Source: Nelumbo lutea (taxonomy: Eukaryota; Streptophyta; Magnoliopsida; Proteales; Nelumbonaceae). From it: DNA of 64,000 bases. Location of the stretch: assembly GCA_022828595.1 (NCBI GenBank), contig JAKGHH010000001.1, forward strand, positions 209,250,348 to 209,314,347, read 5' to 3'. The notes beneath the pieces were generated by a model. It searched no databases, had not been told where the DNA came from, and was given only the letters and a program-made list of their open reading frames with translations. Below, piece after piece: positions 32,458 through 44,300 of this stretch; the first letter of the stretch is position 1, and each line of letters begins with the position of its first letter. The position numbers and the translations under genes are program-made.

Positions 32458-35400
32458 TCAAGCTGGTGAATATGCATCTTTCATTCCCAGCTTGGAGATA
32501 AGTCCTTGGAATGCCACACTACAAAGCCCTTTTGTCAGCACATCTGCCAGTTGACCATTCGTTGAGACGTATGGAGTGCAAATTAATCTGCTATCCAGCT
32601 TTTCCTTTATGAAATAACTATCTATCTCAATGTGCTTTGTCCTGTCATGTTGGACGGGATTGTGAGCAATGTTAATAGCTGACTTGTTGTCACAGAATAA
32701 TCTCATTGGACCTTCCCATCTGATCTTTAGGTCTTCCAAAATTATCTTGAGCCACAGTAATTCACATACTCCCAGAGTCATTGCCCTGAATTCTGCCTCC
32801 GCACTTGATCTAGCTACCACATTCTGCTTCTTACTCCTCCATGTCACAAGATTTCCTCCAAGGAACGTACAGTAACCTGTAGTGGACCGCCTATCCATGG
32901 GAGAGCCTACATAATCTGCATCGGTGTATGCCTCTAGGGTTAATCCAGTGTTTCTTTTAAACAAGATTCCTTTGCTAGGATTAGCCTTTAGGTAATGTAG
33001 TATCCTATAGACCGCCTGTAGGTGAACGTCTTTCGAGTTGTGCATAAACTGGCTAGCCACGCTCACGGCATATGCTATGTCTGACCTTGTGTGGGCAAAA
33101 TATATAAGTTTTCCTATTAATCTTTGGTACATTTCCCTATTCACGGCTGGATCTTCATTTGCTTCTCCCAATTTCTGATTTGGCTCAATCAGTCTGGAGG
33201 ATGGTTTGCATGCTAACTTTCTTGTCTCTCTTAAAAGATTTGTTACATATTTCTGTTGTGAGATAAAGACGCCTTCTCAAGAATGAGCTACTTCAATCCC
33301 TAGAAAATACTTCAATCTCCCAAGTTCTTTTATTTCGAATTCTCTGACTAGGCATCTTCTCAAGGCTTCCTTCTCCTTTTCATCATTTCCTGTCACAATT
33401 ATGTCATCGACATATACCAGAAGAGTCGTGACTCCCCCTGCATCCGAATTCTTTATAAAGAGTGTATGATCTCCCCGACTTTGTTTGTATCCAATGGCAA
33501 GCATAACTTTAGTAAATCTTCCAAACCACGCCCTAGCTGATTGCTTGAGACCATATAGTGCTTTCTTCAACCTGCAAACTTTATTTCCTTTTATATTCCC
33601 TTTGAAGCCTGGAGGAATATCCATGTATATCTCCTCCTCTAAATTACCGTGAAGAAAAGCATTCTTTACATCAAATTGCTCCAAGTACCAGTCAAAGTTA
33701 GCTGCTAGTGACAACAAAATTCTTACCATATTCATCTTAGCCACTGGAGCAAATGTCTCCTGATAGTCAACACCATAGGTGTGTATATCCTTTTGCCACG
33801 AGTCTTGCCTTGTATCTTTCTAAAGAGCCGTCTGACTTGTACTTTACTATGAAAACCCACATGCAGCCCACGGGTTTCTTTCCTTGTGGTAGGTCAACAA
33901 TTTCCCATGTTTGATTCTTATCTAGAGCCTGCATCTCCTCTCATAGCATCTTTCCATTTCTCATCAGATAATGCCTCAAATAAAGTATTAGGAATATGAA
34001 TGGTGTTTAGACTAACTAGGAAACTCCTATGTGATGGTGAGAATTTTTTAAAGGACACAAAATTGGCTAAGGGATATAAGGGATGTTTAGTGCATTCTCT
34101 TATGCCTCTCCTAAGGGCAATAGGAAGATCTTGGTCAGATGTTAATTCAGAAGAAATTTTTGGAACTGTATTTACCTCATTCTCAGGATTAGGAGTTAAA
34201 TCTTGAACCTACACAAGATTAGGATCCTGGTTTCTTCTTCTTGAATATACCTGCAATCTCATAGAGTCACAAAGTTCATCATTCTCTGTCATGGGTCTGG
34301 TATGAATGGGTGAAGAAGTTGGTTTGGTTTGAGGTGGTTCGATAGGTGCAGATACATATTGAACTGGTATAGATGTTGAGTTTGGGTGTTGAGAAACTAT
34401 AGGTAGACCAAGCGGGAACAAATCTCTGTCCTTATCTTCAATGAATGACAAGGACTCCCCCTGAAGATAAGGTTGAGTGAAATATGGTGTTTTTTCTTCA
34501 AAAGTGACATCAATAGAGAAAGAATTTTTTAGTAGGTGGGTGGTAACACTTATAACCCTTTTGGGTGGACGAATAACCCACAAAAATACACTTGACGGCT
34601 CTTGGATCTAATTTCCCTCTATTATCGGTATGAACATGGACAAAAGCAGTGCATCCAAAGATTCTTGGGGTGAGATTATTTGTTGTACGTAGATCGGGAT
34701 AAAATTGAGAAAGTGTTTCCATTGGTGTTTTAAATCCCAACACCCTCAAAGGTAATCGATTTATAATGTATGCGTTTGTAAGCACAGCTTCCCCCCAATA
34801 GGTTTTTGGAACATGCTGGTGGAAAAGTAAGGCTCGGGTTGCAGCTAGTAGATGACCATTCTTCCTTTCTACTACTCCGTTTTGTTGTGGAGTATTAATG
34901 CAGGAGGATTCATGGATAATCCCTTCTTTTTGAAAATATGGGGATAAAGTTTGGTTGAAATAATCGCGTGCATTATCCGATCTAAATCTTTTGATTTTGA
35001 CCCCAAACTGATTTTGGATCATGTTATGGAAATTTGGGAGTACACTACTTACATCTGATTTAGATTTAAGAAGAAAGATCCAAGAGACCCTAGTGCAATC
35101 ATCAATAAAAGAGAAACCATCGTGAGCCAGACACATTTGGAATTGTGGAGGGCCCCATATATCACTATGGATCAAAAAGAATGGGACTGAACTTCTCTTG
35201 TTACTAATTGGAAAGGGCACACGCTTGTGTTTTGCAAATTCACACAGATCACAATGAAAATATTCAACACTCAATCCTTTAAACAAGGAGGGAATAGTTT
35301 TCAGAATTCCAAAAGATGGAAGTCCTAGTCTAAAGTGATGAAGCCAAATGGTGTCTTTGTTGGATGATGAAAGGAGTGACAGAGATAACTTATCCTGGAC

Positions 35401-35513
35401 AATATTTGATTCGCATGATTCTTCAAGATAGTAGAGTCCATTCTTCTCCTTAGCAAGTCCAATCCTCTTCCCTGAATCCTGGTCCTGAAATAAAAGTAAG
35501 AAGGATAGAAAAT
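32458..35513 (-). pseudogene. copia B pol (IN, RT, RNase H)
   Basis: Read on the minus strand. The pre-integrase zinc finger has HHFRLGLPSFG and HCDLCEFAKHKRVPF. The integrase core keeps all three catalytic acids: HSDIWGP, FRSDNARDYF and NGVVERKNG. Then FGCTAFVHVH, KCIFVGYSSTQKGYKCY and a degenerate linker. RT (33277-33744) has FDVKNAFLHGNLEEEIYMDI, YGLKQSARAWF and YVDDIIVTGND. RNase H (32458-33171) has AYTDADYVGSPMDRRSTTGY and SSAEAEFRAM and ends near LADVLTKG. Stops and frameshifts lie between 33172 and 33276 and between 33745 and 34208. Integrase, RT and RNase H are each nearly intact, so this is a rather young copy. Confidence 0.9.
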
Positions 35514-35539
35514 GACATTACAGTTCATGTCATGGGTGA

Positions 35540-36265
35540 CTGATGAAACACATGTGGTTTGCATTGGGTCATTCCATTCCAATATGTGCATCCACTCTAT
35601 GATGAAACACAAATCGGTATTGGAATGGAATGACACAATATTGACCATTGGCTCATTCCATCTCAATGCGTGCATCCACCCTAGGTTGAAACATACAACG
35701 GTAGTGATCCCATGCAAACCACACATCCACACCTATCGGCCGCGTCGGCCCGCGTCTAAAGGCAAATGGGCCCGGGGTTCAGGTGGTCCAATCCCTGAGG
35801 CCCCCCTACACATGCTCTATAATGACCATTGGTTGATTCCATCTCAGTGTGTGCACAAAATAATTCACCAAATGTGCACTACACTAGGTTAAAACACACA
35901 ACGGTACTGATCTTTGCAAACCACCCATCCACACCTATCGGCTGCGTTCGTCCACGTCCAAAGGCAAATGGGCCCGCGCTTTAGATGGCCAGGTGCCCGA
36001 GGCCCGTGACACAAGCACTATAATGACCACTGGGTCATTTCATCTCGTTAAGTGCAGAAATAATCCACCAAATGTGGACTACATTAAGCTAAAAAACACA
36101 ACAATACTAAACCACACATCCACACCTATCGTACGCGTCCACCTATGTCCAAAGGCAAATGGGCCCAGGGTTCGGGTGGTCCGGTCCCTGAGGCCCCCGA
36201 CACATGCACTATAATGAACATTGGGTCAATCCATCTCGGTATGTGCATTAAATAATCCACCAAAC
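35540..36265. repeat. ~195-bp minisatellite, ~3.7 copies
   Basis: Tandem units marked by CTATAATGACCATTGG-like anchors at about 35817, 36019 and 36210 and by CACATCCACACCTATCG and CCAAAGGCAAATGGGCCC. Spacing is ~202 and ~191 bp; a diverged first unit starts near 35540. It is GC-rich compared with its surroundings. It follows copia B directly. Open frames across it are repeat artefacts. Confidence 0.88.
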
Positions 36266-36584
36266 ACTAATTTTGATTTCGTTGTTGTTGACTTGTTGTT
36301 AAGTCCTACGTATGGATATATGTATTTAGGAAGATAAATCATTTATGGTGGAAGTGGATAAACGTATTAACATAACACATGAAGACTAATCAGATAAAAA
36401 TATGGTAAATGTCGGACATGGGAGATTTATGAAAGGAGTTTATGAAAGAAAGTACTTTTACAAAAACAAGTTTACGTAAACAGATTACAGGCAAAATGTT
36501 TGATCCGGCATAAACATCCAGTCATTTAGACACAGTCCGATCTTATTAATGGTGACCGCTTCCATCAATTCATGTACCGATATT

Positions 36585-36995
36585 CTACAAGCATTTCACC
36601 TCGTCACGCAATTGCAAAAACTCACGTCTCGATGCTAGATATGTTGTCCTCACGTCCTCTAGTTCGACCTCCCGTTCAAGGCAAATACGTTGGTACTCTT
36701 TCATGGCATCGAAGCTTGCATCCCTTATGTTGATCCGTCGGCGCGATCGCAGATATTGGCTGGCCACTCGAGTAGCCATTTCAATGGATGCACCGGGAGT
36801 ATCGGTTGTGTCCCCATAGAAGCTTCTCACATCACCCCACGCAGTCACAGTAACCACTGCGTAAAATTTGTTGCCCAAAGTATTTATGGTAAATCTTGGA
36901 GGTGGGAGGTGGGAGGTGGCAAGAAACTGCTGTTCACCTCAAGATATCAAGCAAGGATACTTGGACCTCAAAGGGTTCCTCCATTCAAAACTACA
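36585..36995 (-). pseudogene. dsRBD-like gene 3 with coiled coil
   Basis: Minus strand. An upstream piece MEEPFEVQVSLLDILR (near 36990-36940) is followed in another frame by LPPPRFTINTLGNKFYAV, TVTAWGDVRSFYGDTTDTPG and EMATRVASQYLRSRRRINIR, then a charged helix (YQRICLEREVELED) to a stop at 36585. Helix, three strands, helix and the LPxPxF/FxAxVxV/G/GD spacing match dsRBDs better than the other modules do. The second part is open for 98+ codons. Splice-donor-like GTAAGA sites at about 37340 and 37205 on the same strand suggest 5' exons near the right terminal repeat. It is paralogous to module 2 and not part of the mirrored arms. It could still be expressed. Confidence 0.6.
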
Positions 36996-37459
36996 AAACA
37001 AAACAAAATAAAAAAAAAATCTAAGAACATGTAAAAGGTGAGAGAAAATGGATACCTAACAAAAATGATATTAGTTTCATTAATAAATTAGAAAACAGGG
37101 GAAAAAATTCTTGTCGTTGCTCAGTTACATAGAATAATAAAGATAACAAAAGAGAGAAAATGGAAAGAATGACAGCGAAGGAAGAAACAAAGATAGTTAG
37201 AATCTTACATTGTGTGAACAACTTGGTTGTTTGAATGCTTCAAACAAGATCAAAATAAAGATCAAAAAATGAAGGGAAATGTGGGATTTACAAATAAAAA
37301 TGACATAGTGCGAGAAAAGAAATAATGTTAGAATCTTACCTTGTCTTCCACTGCTCGAAAGAAAAGGTTTGGTCTTCAGATGTCGCGTATAAAATAGTGA
37401 GTAAAACTAGTAGAAAATAGCGAGTAAAAGTAGATTTTCGTTTCCTTCAAACAAACACC

Positions 37460-38124
37460 GGTGAACAGAAGAAATGAAGAAGTTGGGAGGAGAGAGAAGA
37501 TTAACGCCATTGGGAGAGAGAAGATTAACTGCAGTGGGATGTTGTGTATTCCTGGGTTCTTCAAACGAACGCCAGTGACACTGGCAGCCCTCCATTTGCA
37601 GAAACTCTGTCTTCTTCAAACGAAGGACGTTGGGAGGAGAGAGATTAACCGTAGCGGGATGTTAAATGAGGGGCATTTTTGGGTTTTTCTATGGACCGAT
37701 TGTCAATTGGGTACCAGAGGCATTTTGGGTATTTTATTAATATGATAGGACGTTGGGCTGACGTGGGTGTGGGCCAGTGGAGTTGACGGAAATTTGAATT
37801 TGCAGGGTATAAAAAATCAAAATTTCTATAGTATAGTGCTGTTGGAGGTAAATTTTTATGCCCCTGGCTGGGCGGTAAATTTCCCAAAACTAAAAGTGGG
37901 GCATTTCTGGGTTTTTCTATGGCGGGCTGATAGTCAATTGGGTACCAGGGGTATTTCGAGTATTTTAATAAGATGACAGGACGTTGGGCTGACATGGGTG
38001 TGGGCCAATGGAGTTGACAGAAATTTGAATTTGCAAGGTATAAAAAATCGAAATTTCTAAAGTAGTACAGTGTTGTTGGAGGTAAATTTTTATGCCCCTG
38101 GCTGGGCGGTAAATTTCCCAAAAC
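37460..38124 (-). repeat. right terminal inverted repeat, partly duplicated
   Basis: Inverted partner of 24026-24480. The terminal ~225 bp occurs twice in tandem: 37669-37890 and 37898-38124, both containing GGGCATTT, GGGTTTTTCTATGG, CAATTGGGTACCAG, TTGGGCTGAC, TGGAGTTGAC and ending AAATTTCCCAAAAC. Inside, AGAGAGAAGATTAAC is also doubled near 37491 and 37512. Confidence 0.87.
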
Positions 38125-38261
38125 TATTTTTGTTGCAGGTTCCTAGTTCAAATGGTTCAATGATTCAGTCCAGTCCAAGTCTAACAATATTGATCAAAAT
38201 ATAGTACATTTAGTAGATTGCACAGGGATATTTTTGAGCATAAAATGAAGTCTGAGTGAGC

Positions 38262-38301
38262 GAGTGAGTGTGTGTGTGTGTGTGTGCGTGCGCACGCGTG
38301 T

Positions 38302-38332
<31 letters not shown>
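38262..38332. repeat. GT and GA microsatellites
   Basis: A (GT)n run, a GCGTGCGCACGCGTG stretch and then a (GA)n run. A low-complexity junction just outside the right end of the palindromic element; no function inferred. Confidence 0.9.
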
Positions 38333-38335
38333 GGG

Positions 38336-39625
38336 GGCAAAGGGTGGAAAATGGGTGGGTTGGGTGAGGGTTAAGTATCAACCGACCCACATTGACACTC
38401 TAACCCATTTGCCACCCTATTTATTGGGTATTAGTGGGTCACAACCCATCTTGACCCTAACCCACCTATATGACCCGCTAATTTAAGGCAAATATTAAGA
38501 AAACACGAATATTTTACCCAAACAAATAAATATTGAAAAAAATATTGAAAACTATCATAATTAATAAAACCACAAAGAATGAAATGATAAAACTAAAAAA
38601 AACATATATTGTTTTAAAAAGTTGAAATTGTATAAAATACCGAAATTGACAAAAATTCAAAATAATTATATATTTCAACCCAAAACTTGTGGAAATAAAA
38701 AAAATGATAAATTTCAAAAAAAACATTTCTCAAATGAGAAAATAAAAATGTATAAAAACATAGAAAAAACATACAAGAAAAAAGCAAAAATTTGAAAATA
38801 AAAAATTGAAATTATAAAAAAAACCAACAAAATTTATAAAAATGTTGAAAATGTAGATTGCGTTCTACAATGGTGGGAAGAACAAAGAGATCTGATGCAA
38901 TATCAGAAAGGCTTGGGAGAACATAGATCTAGGTTCGCACCAAATCTTGAACCTCCATCACTAGCTATCCTTCAACTGTAAAAAAACAGAATATCCTCTT
39001 GTTTTGTAATGGTGGAAAGACCAGAAAGTCGGTGAGAATCCAATCTCAGTTGTCAGTTGTCATTGCAATGGCACGAAAAAAAATCCTCTGGCCTTATTTT
39101 GCAATGGTGGAAAGACTTAGAATCCAATCCTAGTGGAGCTATTAGAACCTCTGTTTGTCAATCGTTGGCTGCCACTGCATCTCCTCACTCTCACCTTCTG
39201 TCAATGGTAAAGAAGAAAAACACAACCCTCATCAAACTATTCGAACCATAGTTAATCACTGGCCACCATTGCATCTCCCTTCTCACTCCTTCTGTCAATG
39301 GTGGAGAAGAAAAACTCAGCCATCATAGAAGTATTCAAACCTCAGTTCTCTAGTCACTGGCGCCACTGCATCTCTCTCTCCCTCCATCTTCCATCCTTCG
39401 AATATTAAAAGTTGAAACCCTAAACCCTTTCCCCTCCCCTTAGTTTGTATTCAATCATTATGTTGTAACCCAATGGGTACGCTTGACCCAACCCCACCCT
39501 GACCCTTTTCTCTTGACCCCAGTGGGTCACTTAACCCATATTGACCAACGTAAGAGATGGGTGGGTTACAATGTGGGTGGGTTGTGTGGGTCAAATGGGT
39601 TAGGGTCAAGATTTCCAGTCCTAGG
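38336..39625. other. unclassified repeat region
   Basis: Both ends are rich in GGGTGGGTTGGGT / TTGACCCTAACCCA words in inverted sense (38340-38480 and 39475-39620), suggesting a decayed inverted-repeat DNA element of about 1.3 kb that ends near CCAGTCCTAG at 39615-39624. The middle is A-rich (38490-38860), then four diverged ~120-bp repeats run from 38860 to 39390, marked by AATGGTGGAAAGA / AATGGTGGAGAAG and GCCACTGCATCTC. No gene. Confidence 0.45.
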
Positions 39626-41188
39626 CATTCTACCATCAATTCAGGCAAGAACTCACTGAATTACACAAATTCGGGTCTTAAGTGTTTAATTGATCGGTGC
39701 AACACTCACCATAGACAGGATTGCAAATGTCCAACCTAGAGGAATGTTCCCTTTTTTCATTTCGCTTGGTAAGCTTTTTATTAATAATGAAAAAATAACA
39801 ACTTACAAATAGAATATGCCAAGCATCTCTCAAACTTAAGCCAGCAGGTGCACCTATCCCGGTCTATTGCATTTACATTTATGCTCAAATAAATAAACCC
39901 AAAGCTACTAGAAACTATTTGCCCCTTGTTTGGCCATAGCATCTTCCAAACAGTCTTTTGACATATAAACCTAATGGAAATCGGCTTCCAATTCCCTCTC
40001 CAGCTCTCCCCCTTTTTGCTTTGAAATGAAAGTTACCTTTTCTAAAAAAAAAAACCAGATTCCAAAGAGAGAACTTTACAAGCCAACTAAACAGAATGTA
40101 CCCAACCCTGCTACAAAAAAGAGCAAACACACCCAACCTACAACATTCTAGGCTAAAACATTTCAAAAGTCAAAACTGAATAGAGACTAATATTCATATT
40201 ACATAAAGACCATAGACTGAAAATGATAGAAATACCCCTGCCACAATAACAAATGAAAAAACAGAAAGATAAAAAAAACTAATAAATGGAAATACTTGAA
40301 CAAGTTGACAACATGTTCCCCTTTCATTCATCAAACTTATACCCTTTCAAGAATTTTATCAAACATGTGCAAGGCACAATGAATCTTGGTGCTGGAAATA
40401 CTTGAACAAGTTGACAACATGCATCACCAAGGATCTTCAATGGAAGGAAGAAAAAAAAATCACAATGACAGAAGCACTCCCCTGTCTTGTAATTGCCAAA
40501 TCTATGTTCCCCCATCCTAAGAATGTCCTTGTAATCACTCCAGAGAAATTCATATCAAGCTTTGATGACCAGCAGACCATATAACCAAATATAGAATCAA
40601 GTTCAACACTGTTAAAGTTCGGCCTGCCCTAGAAGTCTGTTTTGTTTGTTAGCTGTAAAAGTAAACAGCAAGAAGAAAGAGGAAAGAAGAAGGAAGAAAG
40701 AGGAAGGAGAAGAGAAAAGGTCTGGTTCGAAATTAGGAAAAAAATCAACCCTAGTTTCGGCCTGACCTGTTATTATATTATTAATTGATTGGAAAAGACA
40801 TAAGTGCCCTTATTTAAGTAAGCGGCACTTGAACTAACATAATAGTACACATCAGCACTCTCAACAGGTACAAAGACCGAAATACCCCTTCACTAACAAA
40901 CACCATTGACCAGTTTCTAGAAACAAGATCCAAGAAATCACCCCTACAGTTGTAAAAACTAGAGAAAAAGGGGGTGCTCACTCTTGAAGCCCTAGAAAAA
41001 GGGGTTGTTTTCTTCTCCCAGGTGTCTTCTGGTCACCTTTCTAGTATCTTTCTTCCTCCTTTTAATAAATTATAATTTATCACCAAAAAAACCCTAGAAA
41101 CCTCAACAATCCAAAACTGCCCACTCCAGAATGACCCAAGTAAACAAGAAATACAATACTTCTCCCGTGAGACTAACCTTTAATTAAT
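39626..41188. other. intergenic, no gene recognised
   Basis: Contains a 27-bp direct repeat (GGAAATACTTGAACAAGTTG core) at about 40291 and 40390, a purine-only tract (AAGAAGAAAGAGG-type, 40670-40720), and a possible LTR-like stretch around 40600-40920. Open frames at 40402-40584 and 39915-40166 show no recognisable domain. An inverted or L1 3' end near 39770 (TTTTTATTAATAATGAAAAA) is possible but weak. Confidence 0.35.
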
Positions 41189-41321
41189 TTTCAAAAAAAA
41201 ATCATCTAAACCAGGCAATTCAAGAATGATTTTTTTTTGAGCTAAAAGGTAACAGATTTCATTAAAAGAGGAAGTGTACATGAGAGAATGTACAATGGAG
41301 GCACTAAAACACACTTAAACA

Positions 41322-44300
41322 TTACACAGGCATAACTCTATCGCCATATAAGAAATCCCCATGAGGTCCGGCTTTGGCCAGGCTGTCTGCTACAGAATTT
41401 AACTCTCTGGGGATCCAGAGCAGGAATGTATTCAGATATTCTAGTACATCTCGTGTCATTCCAAGTAATGAGCCAGCCTCCAAGGTCCTCCATTTTTCTC
41501 TCCCAGCCATCTGATGGTATTGCTCGAATCCCCTTTAATGATTAGGGATGATTATCCAAGCTCTCTTGCAACCCGAAGTCTTATTAACACTGCTAAAACT
41601 TCAGCCTTTGTAGAATCAGCAATCCCTTTGGGCCACTAAACGTCAACAGAAGACTTCCATCCCTTCCCTTAAAAACTCCTCCAATCCCTGCTAGACCAGG
41701 ATTCCCAAGGGAACTTCCATCAGAGTTCAATGTTACCTCCTCTATCAAACCTGGGTGGGGGTTTTTTTGTTGCTTTTAGAGAGGAAGGAGAAGAAAAAAG
41801 GATCTCCACAGTTTTTCTCTGGAAATCATTTAAAGAAATACCTCTGAATTCGGCACCCATGAGTTGCATAAATGAAGTATGTGGGATATCAGCTCGTCCA
41901 TAGCTCTAGCCTTATTGTTGAATGTTCGATTATTTCTCTCCTCCCACACCCCCCAAAACACTGCTTGTACCATAGAGAGCCAAAAAACTTTTCCTCTGTT
42001 TCCAAGGCCTTTTCCTTGCCATTGCCAAAGGAAATCTTCAATGTGATCAGGAAAAACCCAGTAATATCCTACCATGTTTGAGAAGAAATACCAAATTTTC
42101 CTTGTTTCTGGGCAGTGAAGGAGAAGGTGCTCAGAAATCTCACGACTCTCACCATTGTTAAAGCACATCATACAAATATAGGGGGATATGCACAATCTAC
42201 CTTCGTTCTTCCTCTGTAATAAGTCACAAGTATTTTTTTTTTTTTCAAACAAGCCTCCCATAAGGACACCTTAGAAGGGATGTGGGGAGCCAAATCCTTT
42301 TATAAGGAAATCTAGAATTGCTGTCATCCAAAGTCAAGGACCTGAAAAAAGATTTGGTTGAGAAATTTCTGGCTGGATGAATTTTCCAAATTCTTTGGTC
42401 TAGATTTGAAGGGGACAGGTAAGCATAAGCCTCTCTTACATTTTGCAGCAGATCTGCTAGTTCAGCTATTTCTACCTCCCTTAATGGCCTTCTGAGACTT
42501 AGGTTCCAGTTATGGGTAGTTGGGGAATTTTGGATACAGGCTGCAACAGTGGCTTCTTGGTTTCGAGAGAGGTTATAAATTCGATGATAAGAGTTGGCTA
42601 ATAAGCTGTCTCCCCACCATAAATCAATCCAGAATTTTATTTTTTTCCCATTTCCTACTATGTATCTAACGAAAGTGATAAAGACATCATAGATAGAGAA
42701 GATACCTTTCCAAGGGTTGTTGGCTCTCACGCGGTTCAAGTGAATCTTGCTATCCCAACCGTTGGTATTCTTTTCATACAAGATGCTAATCACCAAAGTC
42801 CAGAGAGCATCAGATTCCAATGGGAATCACCATAGCCACTTCCCTAAAAGGGCTGCATTCCTTTCTTTCACGTGTCCTAGCCCATCACCCCCTTCCTCCT
42901 TGGATTTGCACACTTGATCCCAACTGACTAGGTTCTTGCCCTCACCTCCATCCCATAAGAAATCCAGCTGAAGTTTTTCAATTCTGTTTTTAACCTTTGC
43001 TGGAATTTGGAATATTGAAAGATAGTAGACTGGCAAGTTAGCTAAGGAGGTCTTGATTATAGTGAGTCTACCTCCTTTTGATAGATAGTTCTTCTTCCAT
43101 GTGGCCAACCTCTTTTCACACTTCTCCATCACTGGACCCCAAAAATGTGAGGCTCTTGAGTTTCCCACCAAAGGCATTCCCACATTCTTAGTGGGAAAAT
43201 TTTCCACCTTGCAACCTAATGTTTCCTTCAGATTGTTCACCAGGCTCACTGACATTGATTCCCAAAGGGCTACTTTTGGAATAATTAACTTGGAGACCTG
43301 ACACCATCTCAAAGCACCTGATTATTCTTTTTAAATTGTTGATGCTTTCCAAATCCGCCTCTAAGAACAAAAGTATGTCATCAGTGAAAAGCAAATGGTT
43401 CACTGGAATGGCTTCCCTTCCCACTTCAAATCCTCTCAACAGATGGAAACTAGCCGCCTTCTCAATCAAATAGCTTAGGACATCAGCCACCAGTGTGAAG
43501 TGAACAGAAATGGGGATAAGGGACATCCTTATTGGAGACCCGAGCTAGCCTGAAAATAGCCTTTAAGCTCTCCGTTTAACAGAATCAAAAACCAAGCGGA
43601 GCTGATGCAACCTTTTATCCACCTCACTCCCAATCAGTTTTATCATACGCTTTTTCCAAATCCAACTTGACAACCACTCCAGGTTTGCCTAACTGTCTTC
43701 TTTCTTCAATGCATTCGTTTGCCACCAAAATGTTGTCTATGATTTGCCTTCCTCTCACAAAAGTGTACTGGTTCTTGGAGATTAAATCCCCCAACACCTT
43801 CCTTATCCTGCCCGCCAAAACTTTTGCCAGAACCTTGTAAGTACTTCCCACTAGACTGATTGGCCTGAAGTCTTTGACTTCCAAGGAACCTTTCTTCTTT
43901 TGGATTAACATGATGAGCATTGAGTTGTTACCTTTATTTACTATGGCTGTGGTGAAGAAGTCTTTAAAAACTTCTAGCAGATCTGATTTGATTGTTTCCC
44001 AACAAATTTGCTAGAAAAGATTTGGGAATCCGTCCGGGCCTGGAGCCCCACCTTCATCCATCCATGCTGAAAACAGCTTCTTTGACCTCCAGCTCTTCAA
44101 AATCTCTCTCTAACCAAGCCTCCTTCTCCTCCGACAAGACAGGTCCATCCCAATTGCTCAAAAAGTAACTTCTTCTAGTGCTCCTGGTGTAAAGATCCTT
44201 GAAATAAACTATTAAATTATCTGCAATTTCCTCTTGATCCTCCACTTCTCTTTGGTCTACCTTTAGTTTTGAGATGTAATTTTTCCTTCTTCTTCCCGAA

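Larger units (their letters stand above)
32191..35513 (-). mobile_element. Ty1/copia element B, 5'-truncated, nested
   Basis: Minus-strand copia with one LTR (3' LTR, 32191-32450, TGTTGGAAAG...CTCTCA), a polypurine tract (TTGAGGGGGAG, adjacent at 32451), RNase H, reverse transcriptase and integrase. It stops abruptly near 35513 within the pre-integrase region; gag, protease and the 5' LTR are missing. It interrupts dsRBD-like module 2 of the palindromic element, so it is younger than that element. Beyond 35513 the sequence is a minisatellite, not the other half of the module, so a deletion or rearrangement removed the 5' part with its flank. Confidence 0.88.
24026..38124. mobile_element. giant palindromic foldback-like element
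   Basis: About 14 kb. From an axis near 27935 the left arm (to 24026) and right arm are inverted copies of each other in the same order: repeat array, three uncharacterised gene segments, a dsRBD-like module with coiled coil, a second dsRBD-like module, and terminal inverted repeats. The arms differ by many substitutions and indels, so they are old. The right arm is longer: its central array is ~700 bp larger, and a copia element (32191-35513), a minisatellite and an extra gene have been inserted or retained before the right terminus. I found no DDE transposase, so superfamily is unknown. Long inverted repeats containing tandem arrays recall foldback elements and some Mutator-like elements. 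Target duplications were not found, and the homology may extend ~15 bp beyond each end given. Confidence 0.72.

Noticed and set aside
37021..37221. Membrane-protein-like frame on the minus strand
   Set aside because: T-rich stretch between donor-like and acceptor-like sites of the dsRBD-like gene; more likely an intron.
24026..38124. Palindrome as a pure assembly artefact
   Set aside because: The arms differ by substitutions, frame-changing indels and array length, and one carries a copia insertion. An artefactual fold-back would give near-identical arms. Long reads are still the decisive test.
38181..38390. Ser/Leu and Thr/His repeat protein
   Set aside because: Translation of GA and GT microsatellites.
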